Notes under the pieces: model-generated
Databases searched by the model: none
Seen by the model: only the letters and a program-made list of their open reading frames with translations
What the model was told of the DNA's origin: nothing
Assembly: GCA_029215795.1 (NCBI GenBank)
Contig: JARDYH010000005.1
Coordinates: 36,214,001-36,278,000 of the forward strand
DNA: 64,000 nucleotides
Source: Anniella stebbinsi
Taxonomy: Eukaryota > Chordata > Lepidosauria > Squamata > Anniellidae
Direction of reading: 5' to 3'
Position numbers and translations under genes: made by a program
Part shown: piece by piece, positions 11,358 through 26,910 of the stretch
Layout: every line of letters starts with the position of its first letter
How positions within the stretch are numbered: position 1 is the first letter of the stretch

Positions 11358-11684
11358 CTATAACACAAGGGTAGGCAATGTGGTGCCCGTGGGCACCAGT
11401 GTCCCCCCAGACATCTTCCTTCGTGCCCACTGAGACACGCTACACCTCCCAAACTTTATTTTAAAAATAATTTAATATTTTCTTACTGATATCTTGGATT
11501 ACTTCTAAGTGAAGTGGAAACTTCTAATTGCTGCCATCTTAAGTTCCCATGACTGAGTCTGGGCAGGTTACTTGTCCTTTGTGACTAGCCATGCCCAAGC
11601 TTGACAGTTATTTTATGCTTGTACCCAGGACAGTTTCTCAAATTTCCATAAGTGCCCAAAAGGTTGCCTACCTCTGCTGTAACA
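11358..11684. mobile_element. hAT-like non-autonomous element
   Basis: Body 11366-11676 (311 bp) with ends CAAGGGTAGGCAAT and (reversed) CAGAGGTAGGCAAC, flanked by CTATAACA and CTGTAACA (7 of 8). No coding capacity. Confidence 0.7.
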
Positions 11685-11734
11685 GGGGGAAACTGAGTGT
11701 TGTAGGACTTTTTCCAATCTAAACATGCACAGGA

Positions 11735-11960
11735 TTGCACATTAATCTCTTACTGCCAATAACTTGGCCGGGGGTAGGGGGAATAGGGAAAATATTCCAC
11801 AAAAGCCAGGAAGCCATTAAACAATTGGTGGGCGGAGGAAAGGAGGTGGGGCCAGGCGGAAAGGGGTGTAGCCATCTGGGGAGCCACGAGGGAGGGGGCT
11901 GGATTGGTACCCCAAAAGGGCTGCATGTGGCCTCCTGGGCCTGAAGTTCTACACCACTGA
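11735..11960 (+). repeat. Family H1 repeat, partial
   Basis: CTCTTACTGCCAATAACTTG, GCCAGGAAGCCATTAAAC and GCATCTGGGGAGCC-like words match family H1. A further fragment (CTCTTACTGCCAATAACTAA) occurs at 13527-13570. Confidence 0.5.
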
Positions 11961-11981
11961 ATTAATCAAAATACTACCATG

Positions 11982-12313
11982 ACTATGTGTAGGGTGACCA
12001 GATAAAATCCAGGTCAGGGTTCATGTAACTTTGTTGTAGAGAAAAGGGAATTTCAGCCAGTGTCATTTGTATGCAATTAGTTCCTGGTGAAATTCCCTCT
12101 TCATCACAACAGTTAAAGTTGCAGGGGCCCTGCCTTCTTTTGTATATGGTCACTCTAGTATAGTGCCTGCACCTTTAAGTGTTGTGATGAAGAGGGAATT
12201 TCACCAGGAACTAATTGCATACAAATGACACTGGCTGAAATTCCCTTTTCTCTACAACTGTTAAAGTTACATGAGCCCTGACCTGGATTTTATCTGGTCA
12301 GCCTAACTATGTG
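11982..12313. mobile_element. Foldback hAT-like element, copy 3
   Basis: Body 11990-12305 (316 bp), bounded by TAGGGTGACC and GGTCAGCCTA, with perfect 8-bp duplications ACTATGTG at 11982-11989 and 12306-12313. The arms are about 140 nt with a loop of roughly 40 nt. Confidence 0.88.
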
Positions 12314-12790
12314 TCTTTCCTGAAAGCAAACACTACTTTGAGAGTGCAATGTTATATACTGATGACTTCAAGGTATTTTCTTAATATGTATTAATTTGCA
12401 ATTTTGAGGCTGGATTTTTCACCTGCATTTTACTCTCTAGGCCATTAAAAAAACACCTTATATCAATACCTTTGCACTTCAGTCATTTCCAAATGCTTAT
12501 ATATGTAACATCTGGAAAATCTGTGCATTTCAAAAGTCAGAAGGAAATACATGGCACAACTATACAGGTAAATCGACAAAACACATGGCAAACTATATAA
12601 TAGCAGTTGGTCAATTGGATTTTTAATGGAAGTCAGCTAGAGGGCCCTGCACAGTTGGGGGTTGCTGTAGTTTGGAAATAGAATAAAAGCCTCACAAGAC
12701 CTTGGATTGACCCTCTTTTGGCTTCTGTTTGTTGCTTCTCCTTGGCTATGATTCTCATACACAGGCAAAGTTTGTCAGGCTGGCTCAAGA
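12314..12790. other. Unannotated intergenic
   Basis: AT-rich, nothing supportable. Confidence 0.4.
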
Positions 12791-12829
12791 AACCAACCAA
12801 CCAACCAACCAACCAACCAACCAACCAAC
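12791..12829. repeat. (CCAA)n microsatellite
   Basis: About nine CCAA units. Confidence 0.95.
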
Positions 12830-12856
12830 GTGCTGAGTTGTGGGGACTTTACAAAA

Positions 12857-12930
12857 AAAGTCCTACAACTTCCAGCATTCCTCAGCCAGCCATGCCAGCT
12901 GGGGAATACTGGGAGTTGTAAGACTTTCCC
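12857..12930. repeat. Short palindrome related to family P
   Basis: AAGTCCTACAACTTCCAGCA pairs with TACTGGGAGTTGTAAGACTT, around CAGCCAGCCATGCCAGCTG. Adjacent to a CCAA microsatellite and a GC-rich element. Confidence 0.55.
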
Positions 12931-12943
12931 CCCTAGCTAAACA

Positions 12944-13505
12944 AGGCCCCTTTCCACACCAGCCATTTTTTGAGGGGCTGTCCCTGCCTGCTCATGGAAA
13001 GTCCGCATGCTGCACAGAGCATCCCGCAAGCAGGCATGGCCAGCCCTCCATTTTCCTGGGAGTTCAGGGAATGCTATTATCCCGGTTTGTTCCCTGCTCC
13101 CGGGAGGGCAGCGAGATGGGCAGCTGGTGTGGCTGCCCATCCCGGGCGCAGCCGCGCTTACCCATGAGTAAGCACGGCTGCACCGATGGCCACGGAGCTG
13201 CACCGCGCGGCTCCGAAGCCATCAGGAGAGGGGGAACAGCGAAATTGCCCCCCCCGGGTGGTGGGGGGAGGGGGTGTGATTGCGTGCAGTTTTTTTAAAA
13301 AAATAAACTAACCTTTTGCACACGAGCGCTTGTGCGCTCCTCTGCGGATGTGTTTTTTTTTAATGGCCGGCACAACTTGTGGCATCCCAGGAGAAGCCTG
13401 GGCCACCGCATTGTAGTGCAGCCTCATCGCGCCAAACCCGGAAGTGGCTACTTCCGGGTTTCCCTGCTTCCCGCCCTCTCTGCCCTTATGGTGCGGAAAG
13501 GGCCA
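12944..13505. mobile_element. GC-rich hAT-like non-autonomous element
   Basis: Ends GGCCCCTTTCCACACC and (reversed) GGCCCTTTCCGCACC form terminal inverted repeats about 560 bp apart. The interior is very CpG-rich (GCACACGAGCGCTTGTGCGC near 13318; CCGGAAGTGGCTACTTCCGG near 13438). No duplication resolved. Open frames inside look accidental. Confidence 0.5.
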
Positions 13506-13570
13506 AGGATAGAATTGCACCCTAAACTCTTACTGCCAATAACTAAGCCTTAAGGAAGGCATTTATATAA

Positions 13571-14324
13571 TGTAGGAATTGACATTGCCACCTGGCTATA
13601 GAGTCCCCATCTATCCAGACTAGGCTTTTGCTGCCACATGATGACCAAAGAGTGTGAAAGAATGGAAAGACCCTTACACACAATGCATTCTAAGCAAATA
13701 CTTCCTAATCCCACAGCCAGTCTTCCTTTGTTTAAGCAAATCTGGAGGTTGAGGAAGAGAGAGAAACCTAGTATTGAGAGGCCATGGTACAAATTGGAAG
13801 CAACCACCAAAAAGGCCCTCTGTCATGTTGCCACCAGAGGCACTTCTGAAGGTAATGGTCTCAAAAGAAGCATCTCTCCCAAAAGCCTTACTTTCAAATA
13901 CATGAGAAAGTAGGGCTTAGTTGAAGCCAGAGCTGAACCCTAAAGCATATGAATGTGTCTCTCAGTATTGCACAGGTTTTTTCTCTTACCAAGTTACCAC
14001 AGCCAACTCCATATCTGGAGCTGAGAAGCAGAGCCTCCAGTTCAAGAGGGTGTGATTGCCAAAGAATCATGGTTCTATATTTACCTTTATAAAAAATGAA
14101 TGACTAGATATTGATACAATCAAACTTGGGATAAATTTATCTGGTTCAATAGTCCAAGAATTATTAGCAATGTAGAATAGCCTGCTAATAAGGATGATCA
14201 AATAGTAGCCCTTTGTTCAGCAACAGCAAGTTTAATGTAGTATCTACAATTCTGGGATGGGCAGATTCCCTCTAGGAAAATTAATTCCTTCCAAGTGCAG
14301 TTGAATGCTGCTTTTGAGCTTTAA
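13571..14324. other. Unannotated intergenic
   Basis: Nothing supportable; possibly the 5' continuation of the LINE fragment that follows. Confidence 0.35.
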
Positions 14325-14870
14325 AACTGTAAACAATTTGGGACCAGGATATATAAAGACTCCTCTCCCCATATGAACTTATTCATATACTGACATTTTG
14401 GTGTGGTAAGTGTGGACATGGGAAAGGGGCTTTTCAGTAGTGGCACCCAAGCTCTGGAATTCACTGCCATGGGAATCTCACCTAGCCCATTCTCTGCCCA
14501 TTTCCAGGCATAAAACTAAGACGCAATTGTTTCAGCAAGCATTTAGATTAGGTGGTACTTGACACTTTGTCCTTGTATCTTATTGTTGCCACTGTTTTTC
14601 TACTCTATTTCATCCATTTGTTGTCGATGCTGCTTGTTTTGATGCTGCTTCTGTTTTTATTGAGACATGTGCTTATGTAATATTAACATGCTCCCTTTTT
14701 GCATATGTATGTGTGTACATCGTATTTTACTGTTGTGTTTATTCTATTTTGTCTTGTTGCAATTTAAAATGTGCTGCTTTTTAAATTACTGTTAGCTGCC
14801 TTGGAAGAGCTATTGAGTCAGAAAAGTGGGTTGATTTAAAAATAAAGAAATAAAATATACAAATTGAAAG
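14325..14870 (+). repeat. L2-like LINE 3' end
   Basis: TTGGGACCAGGATATATAAA, AGCTCTGGAATTCACTGCC and TAGCTGCCTTGGAAGAGC followed by AAAATAAAGAAATAAAAT match the 3' ORF end and tail of amniote L2-like LINEs. No intact frame. Confidence 0.6.
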
Positions 14871-15714
14871 GCTTCACTCACAAAATGTTTGCCTATGAGG
14901 CAGATTTTTAAAACCCAGAAGCCCTGCATGCAGCATTAACAGGGATGAATGTCATATCTGTTGTGTATTTTGAAACATCTCTGCAAATACAGCTATGGCC
15001 TCAGACCGGGCCTTCCAAATTTATTCATGATGAGCCAAGGCGATTAGTGTGAGGAGGTATTAATCCATAATTTGTGAGCACTTGGACAGCATTGTTAGTA
15101 TAGCCAGAGCAATAACTATAAAATTTAAGGATAACATTTAAGGTGTATCCCAAAGCGAATAGAGTAAAAACACCAGTCCATAAGCAGATCAGTAAGAAAA
15201 CAACAACGATAAAGCAAGAAGCATCTCCTGTACTCAACATTTCATTTTGGGCTTACGTTCATCCAGGTCTAATTTCAAATCAGGTTTTTATTGTCAGAAA
15301 TGCACTGAAATGACCCCAAGAAATAGACCAGCCTATTGAGAGTTGAATATCCTGGCATCCCTGCCCCCATTTACTGGGAAATAAGCATGTAATAGCTGTG
15401 CTCAGAAAACACAGATCATCATGCAGGAAGAGATATCCAGTATTGTGAATGAGCAATATGTGTCAGTGAACCACCACAGAAAGCAAATGTAGCATTTTGC
15501 AGTGGCCTGGAACCATGCTAGGAATCTCTCTCACCCACTATAGTAGATGGTGTATTTGTTTCCTCATCCAGTTTATTTCCCCTCTTTACTCCCCAACATT
15601 TAAATGTACCAATTTGAGTGATTTCCTAGATGCAACCCCTCCAGATCAGCTAATGTACAGAAACTGCACAGAAACCACATGATCATTGATTTAGGCCATT
15701 TCATCTATTCATTG
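14871..15714. other. Unannotated intergenic
   Basis: Nothing supportable. Confidence 0.4.
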
Positions 15715-16320
15715 CAAGGTATACCTCTAGATGGAGTGTTTCCGTCCATATGGCTTCGCACTGGCAGCATTTTGATTACATGACGCAGCCACCAGTGCGA
15801 AGTCATCTGGGGCAAATGACCTTTGCTCTGATTTTAAAAAGTCAGCCATTTAGTGCGACTTTTTTGGAGCAGAGTGGGCAGCCCAGGGAAAGGGGGTGGA
15901 GCAGCAAGCAGTAAGCTCGCTGCACTGCCTCTGCTGTCCTTCCCCCATTTTCATTAAAAAAAAAACCAAAAAAATCTTACCTTACTGGCGTGGAGCCAAT
16001 GCTCCCAGCCGCCCCTCCAGCTGCCGGTGGGCTGCCACCCATGTGGCAGTGGCTCAAGGAAAAGCCGGCGTGGCACCCCTCATATCTAGAGGGGCAACTG
16101 GGAGTGCAAACATGCCTCGCACTGGCTGCCGCTGGCAGCACAACATACAACCGACGTCGTCAAGAGGGGACCAAGGTCTTAGCTGGGGCAGGTTGACTGA
16201 AGTAAAGTATTGAGGCTCACTTGACACTAGCTGACTTCGCACTAATGAAAATGAAGCCCGGCCCACAGCCATCAGGCATTCCCTGACAGATTCCTCCTGA
16301 TGGGAATGCAGCCCTCAATA
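15715..16320. repeat. Possible GC-rich DNA-transposon remnant
   Basis: TGGCTTCGCACTGG (about 15752), CCAGTGCGAAGTCA (about 15792) and CTGACTTCGCACTA (about 16229) are mutually inverted words. The interior is GC-rich. Ends not resolved. Confidence 0.35.
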
Positions 16321-16494
16321 GAAAAAAGGTTACCCATCCCTGACAACCTTCTCCTATGGACTTATCTGCATTGCAAAGTAATTAACTCCTTTCCTCTGTG
16401 AGATAGACTCGTGTGTCTTCCTAAACATTTGCACAATTCAAGGTATCTCAATTAGAGAGAGAGAGAGTTACTGGCAGAGAAAGCTTTAATCTAC

Positions 16495-16660
16495 AGTATG
16501 CTGGTATGATTTGTATTTTATTTCATCTTGTCTCCACCCATTTTACCTTTGGCCCTTTGTCTTCAGCCCTGCTCACCACTGGAATCTCATCCCGGAGAGC
16601 TTCTGTAAAATTGAATTCAGCCTTTGGGATGAAAGAGGTTCACCACCTCTAAATTAACAG
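16495..16660 (-). repeat. Family H1 fragment, reverse
   Basis: TTGAATTCAGCCTTTGGGAT and CACCACCTCTAAAT are reversed family H1 end sequences, broken by the next element. Confidence 0.4.
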
Positions 16661-17058
16661 CAGGGTCGTGCAGAGCTGGTAATATGCTTAAGCCAGATAG
16701 GAAGTGTGTGCCCCCCCATTTTAAAAAAAGAGGATAACATGGCCGCTCCAAGGGGGCGTGCCCACTAATATGTTAGCTCTACATAACACCTTCATATTAA
16801 ACCTGTTCTACAACACCTCAAGGCACATATATCCCTGCCCTGCATGCGGCATGGTCCTCTGGAGCTTGTAGTCTGACCGTGGTATTCACAACGGACGGCT
16901 TCTGTGCTGTTTCTGCAAGGCAGGCTCCTCGCTTCTCGATGGGCTGCTTATGCTACGACAGCAGTAGCGTAAGCTGGGGTGGACCTCGTTGGAGTGCCCC
17001 CTCAAAATCATGGGCCCCGGGCCAACTGGCCCCCCCTCTGCACAGCCCTGATTAAGAG
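16653..17058. mobile_element. hAT-like non-autonomous element
   Basis: Body 16661-17050 (390 bp) with ends CAGGGTCGTGCAGAG and (reversed) CAGGGCTGTGCAGAG, flanked by ATTAACAG and ATTAAGAG (7 of 8). Confidence 0.75.
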
Positions 17059-17212
17059 TCTCTGGTGTAGCCTGTGCTATATGGGGTTTAGGCTTCCACC
17101 ATACTTCCAATGATCAGGGTGTACTACTACCTAAATATTTCCCTATCTCTATACTATACTATTGTCATTTCAATGTTTCATAAGTCCAAGATGTGTGCCG
17201 ATAGTATATTTT

Positions 17213-17213
17213 A

Positions 17214-17248
<35 letters not shown>
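17213..17248. repeat. (TTA)n microsatellite
   Basis: About 12 TTA units. Confidence 0.95.
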
Positions 17249-17249
<1 letters not shown>

Positions 17250-17354
17250 AAACTAAGCAAAGTACAGGAGGGAGTGTTCCAATATCCAGTGTTCCAGCAT
17301 TTGACATTTTTACCATAGGACTGTAGAGTCCCCTAACCAGGCTATAGAGTTATT

Positions 17355-17556
17355 TAGAGAGCATAGAAAACAAGGTTACACTGAGTCAGACCAAGTTCCC
17401 ATCTAGTCCAGTAGATGAACTACAATGATTAACAACAGCTCTCCAGCATTTCAAGCAGGATTCTTTCCCAGCCCTATCAAGAGATGGTGGGGATTGAACC
17501 TGGGACCTTCTGCATGCAGAGCAGGTGTTCTATCATACTGACCTCTGGCCCCTCCC
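17355..17556 (-). repeat. tRNA-derived SINE, reverse orientation
   Basis: ACTGAGTCAGACCAAGTTCC (reversed tail), AGCAGGATTCTTTCCCAGCC, and GGATTGAACCTGGGACCTTC (reversed B box) in the same order as 8153-8547. About 200 bp, no coding capacity. Confidence 0.7.
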
Positions 17557-18909
17557 ATTATTTTACATAACAGAGAAATGTATCAAAGATGTCGAATCTT
17601 GGAGTGGAGCGAGGGATGGAAGCATTTTGGGCTCTGGGAAAAAGAAGCAGCCAAGCTTATGACTCCACCTGCAAGAGACCAAGCAGCTGTCCCTCCCCCG
17701 CCCCCCACTCCTCGTCTATCTTGCCCCCCACTCCTCGTCTATCTTGCCAGACCTGCTAGCAAAGCAAAAAGCGCGCGTGAAGAACCGGGAAAAGCTGTGA
17801 GCTTCAGGGGGAAATCAATCACAGCTCTGCATCCGCTCTGGAGGGAATGGCTTATGTTGTTGAACCGCATCATTTCTCCCCACACAAAAAGCCACCCATG
17901 CTTTACCGCATCCAGTGGGCTTTTGGAAGAAATGGGGAGGTGTACCTCCCTTAAGGACACTCCCCACCCCCCGAAGAAGAGCTGCGCCTGAGTTTCTTTT
18001 TCCTGGCCGTTCTCAGCGCCAAGCGCGCGGCGCCCAGCCATGGAGAGGAAGCCGCGACCTCTTTACAGGAAGCAATAGCTGAAGAGGGGGAGGGGCATTC
18101 TTACTGCGTTTGGATGGAGATGTGGCGAGGCTATTGTTGCACGTCGAGCCTCGATTTCCCCTCCTCGGCCATAGGTAGTGGGGGTGTTGCCAAGGATGGG
18201 GGGGGGCTAATCTCTCTCTCCCGCCTTCCAGCTTCCCCCAGAGGCAAAGCTTGCCCGCCTTGTGCCTTTCTGTCGCCTCGCCCACCCTCAGGCCCCAACA
18301 TCCACTTTTTTCAAAAGCTTTGCGGTGTGAAACATTCTCCTGCCTAGCCCACACATCGCAGGAAGGAGGAAAATCCGCAGGAAGTCGCGGCGACATTCCC
18401 CCTCATTAGGGATGTCTCCCTTTCTCCTAATGGGGGTGGGGGGATGGACGGAGACCCACTTCCAGGCTGATGTTCACGTTGCGTCTCAACCACTCAGCAG
18501 GCTCGGGCGCTGCCCCCTCCCCAGTCCGCTGCGTATATCGTTTGTCCAAGACGTACAGGGTACGGCAGGTGTTTGCCATGAACTCATCGCGCCGAGCCAG
18601 ACCCCGTAGATAGCGCTGCTCAGCGGCGTTTTACATGATTACAATGGCTTCACTGATATGGGAGAGTTACCTGCTGATCAAAACCACCGTAGCATCAATA
18701 CATCCTGGATTTTTCTTTCTGCTTCCCTGTGGCTAACAAAAGTTGGGTTGTGCTTGTGTTTTAAATCCTATGCTAAATCTTACGTGCTCAGCACATGAAA
18801 CCCATCACCAGTTTTTCAGACTTTTTTTCTTGCCCGCCTCAATTCTGCTGAAATACGAATCTCGAGTCCTGCGATGATGGGGGCATTATAATTTCGCTTA
18901 GTTCCATGC

Positions 18910-18932
18910 GGTGTGTGTGTGTGTGTGTGTGT
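18910..18932. repeat. (GT)n microsatellite
   Basis: About 11 GT units, 0.5 kb upstream of TUBA1A. Confidence 0.9.
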
Positions 18933-19149
18933 AATTGACATATTCTTTGGCATTTGCCCTGAAGGAAGAAAGCCAGGTGTAATGTTTGAGGTGGCTTAAA
19001 ACCCTGCAAAATCCGTTTCTCCTCTTCTTAGCATCACCACCCCGCCCCGCTCGCGCGCCCAATATGATGGATGGGTAACTGTTCTGTTTGGTCTTCTTTG
19101 TCTGGAGGATGCAAACAGATTTTGGATGCAGAAGAGAGGAGGGGGGGGT

Positions 19150-19320
19150 GTCGGGGAGGGGGGAAAGATGACCTCATCCTATGCGCCCTGAGCCAATCGC
19201 TTTTCTCCTCCCGTGGCAGATTGGGGGGTGTTTCGACCAACCGCAAAAAGCCTTTGCCCGTCCCCATGGTGACGGGATTGTATATAGGGGAGCCGCGTCG
19301 GACGATGCGCTACAGGTTCA
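19150..19320 (+). promoter_or_regulatory. TUBA1A: TUBA1A core promoter
   Basis: A TATA-like box TATATAGG lies at 19281-19288, with a CCAAT box (AGCCAATCGC) near 19190 and an inverted ATTGG near 19220. GATGACCTCA at about 19167 resembles a CRE/AP-1 site. GTCCCCATGGTGAC at 19260-19273 resembles an RFX X-box. The predicted start is near 19311. Spacing to the ATG at 19420 suits a short single-exon 5'UTR. Factor assignments are motif-based inference. Confidence 0.75.
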
Positions 19321-19331
19321 CTTACATCGAC
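19321..19331 (+). promoter_or_regulatory. 5'UTR block shared with TUBA1B
   Basis: CTTACATCGAC lies 40 nt downstream of the start of the TATA-like box, probably about 10 nt into the transcript. The same 11 nt occur 42 nt after the TUBA1B TATA box (35507-35517). Flanking 5'UTR sequence is otherwise different. Role unknown. Confidence 0.5.
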
Positions 19332-19419
19332 CTCCTAAGAGTCGCGCTGTAAGGAAACACCCTTCGCCTCCTCCTCTCTCGGGTTCGATTTCTCGAAACT
19401 CGGCGACCAAGCAGCTGCT

Positions 19420-24854
<5,435 letters not shown>

Positions 24855-25049
24855 AGTAAAATGTCACAATGGTGCTGCTCTTACAGGGAATTTTAAGCTG
24901 TTTAACAACATTCAAGTTTTGGTCTGATCAGTTAATTTATGTAGCAGTGTAAAGTCAGATACCATTGTTTGCCCTACAATAACTGATCTTTTATATAAAA
25001 CATGAACATTTTACAGACCCAAGCCTTCCAATAATGTTTTGGGTTTGTG

Positions 25050-25055
25050 AATAAA
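25050..25055 (+). terminator. TUBA1A: TUBA1A poly(A) signal
   Basis: AATAAA about 196 nt after the stop codon, followed by GT/T-rich sequence (TGTCTTGTGTCTTTATT) at 25081-25097. Cleavage probably falls near 25070-25080, giving a 3'UTR of about 220 nt. Confidence 0.85.
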
Positions 25056-25097
25056 GGCATTCCCTGTCCTAGAGGATTGGTGTCTTGTGTCTTTATT

Positions 25098-26004
25098 CTC
25101 AGTACTTCCAATAATATCCTGAGTGTTTCAAGGCTTTGACAGGGAGTTAACAGATCAATCCTATTCTCACATTATTTCGGGAACAATGATACAACACTAT
25201 TACACTGGTTTATTTATATGCAATGTTTACTCAGCCCAGGAGAGGGAGGGGAAAACATACAAATAGAAAACACATAAATGGAGCGGAAATGGCAGATCTG
25301 CCCACGGCATCTCTGGAAAGAGAGCCCACCAATTGAGGACAGTGTTAGTGACATCATCCATATGCTGCAGAGGGAGCCAGTCCATGGAGGCCGATCCAGA
25401 GGCATGTCACTTATGACACTGTGCCCCCAACATGCAAGATACCCAGCAAATTAAACCGTACACACAGCCAAGGAAGCCCTGTGGTGTTCTTTGCCAAAGC
25501 AGGTGTCACCATGCACCAATGGTGGTGGACTCCCATGGGTAAACCATTACACTCCACCCCCATTTCCAATTGAAGGAAGGAATAAATCAGGCAATAGGCA
25601 AAAGTGGGGGGGATTCTGGGATGCAGTCTGCAAAGCAAGCACAACTATACTCAGGAGATTTTGCTCAAATCCACGTGGGATTTTGGTTTGCTTGTTGGTT
25701 TCCTTTCCTGGGAGCCATCAAGGGGATGGAATGCACACATATTCCCAAGTGCATTGGTCCAAATACCCCCAGGGAAAATGCAGCCCACACCCAGATGTTG
25801 CTAAGAAAGTCTGGGACAGGGTGCTCCCATTGTCCCATCAGTCACTCAGGGCCAGGATCCATGTGACATTGTGGTCCAGGAATCCATCACTAAGGATTTC
25901 TCTAGCGTAAGCATGCAGCAGGCAGGGGGAGCAACCATGACCATCAAGTTGCTGGGCAAAGGCAAGAGGGCAAGTTGGGAAGCCTGTGCTATACCAACCA
26001 GCAG
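25098..26004. other. Unannotated intergenic 3' of TUBA1A
   Basis: No exon or repeat recognised. The 139-codon frame at 25491-25910 has no domain. Confidence 0.4.
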
Positions 26005-26192
26005 GAGGAGACATAGCTGGGTGATAGAGGCATGCTTGCATGCAGAAAGTCCCAGGTTCAATCCCCGGCATTTCCGAGTAGGGCTAGGAAGGAATCCTGC
26101 CTGGAACCCTGAAGAACCACTGCCAGTCAGTGTTGACAATACTGGGCTAGATGGACCTTTGGTCTGACTCATAAGGTGGCTTCCTAGGTTCT
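26005..26192 (+). repeat. tRNA-derived SINE
   Basis: Degenerate A-box region then CATGCAGAAAGTCCCAGG, B-box-like GGTTCAATCCCCGGC (26054-26068), body and tail CTAGATGGACC ... TGGCTTCCTAGGTTCTTAGG. A 21-nt tail block (26147-26167) is identical to the LINE end at 26638-26658. Confidence 0.75.
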
Positions 26193-26509
26193 TAGGATGG
26201 GGGTCTAGCCAGTGGGCGTGCCAAGGCAATTGGCATCAGGGCCACTCTGGAGAGGTTGCTAAGCAAGGCCTCACTATGCAAGGCTGTAGTGAAAACAGCA
26301 GCTACTGCTCACTGATGCCTGCAACACTGTGGGCAGCAGGAGTGTTGCTACATACTTAAAAGATTCAGGGCATAGGCCCATAAGCCTGCACATGAGAATG
26401 ATTAGGTACTGTATTCAACATTTTAAAGAATGGTTCAAGGTGGAAGAATGGGGTGGGGGGACAGATGACCAAACAAGTAAAGCTGTTTAAAATGCATTCC
26501 ATAAGTGTG

Positions 26510-26702
26510 ATTTAATAAGGTATCCCTTCCCACAACAGCTGCTGGGGAATATGGGTGGGAGGGTGCTGTTGCACCATGTCCTGCTTGTGGGTTCCTGATT
26601 GACAGCTGGTTGGCTACTGTGTGAACAGAGTGCTAGACTAGATGGACCTTTGGTCTGATCCAGCAGAGCTCTTCTTATGTTTTTATGTTCCTGCCCCACT
26701 TT
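26510..26702 (+). repeat. CR1/L3-like LINE 3' end
   Basis: CTGCTTGTGGGTTCCTGATT, CTACTGTGTGAACAGAGTGC and TCTGATCCAGCAGAGCTC, ending in the short tandem TTATGTTTTTATGTTC typical of CR1-type octamer tails. Confidence 0.6.
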
Positions 26703-26832
26703 GGACAGACTTTCTGCTGCCGTTCTCCTCCCCAGTTAGGGGTCCCATTAGGACTTTCAACATTCACACAGCTAATCCAATCAATTTGTGTTTCCTGTCT
26801 TCTTCTATCCCCACCCCCATTTCTCCCTTCCT

Positions 26833-26910
26833 AAGGCTGCAATCCTATGCATACCTAAATGGGAAATCGGTGGGAACTTGCTTCTGAGTAGACGTACATA
26901 GGATTGTTCT
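26833..26910 (+). repeat. Family C short repeat
   Basis: AGGCTGCAATCCTATGCATA at the left and GTACATAGGATTGTTCTGCA at the right, imperfect inverted ends, about 78 bp. Confidence 0.6.
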
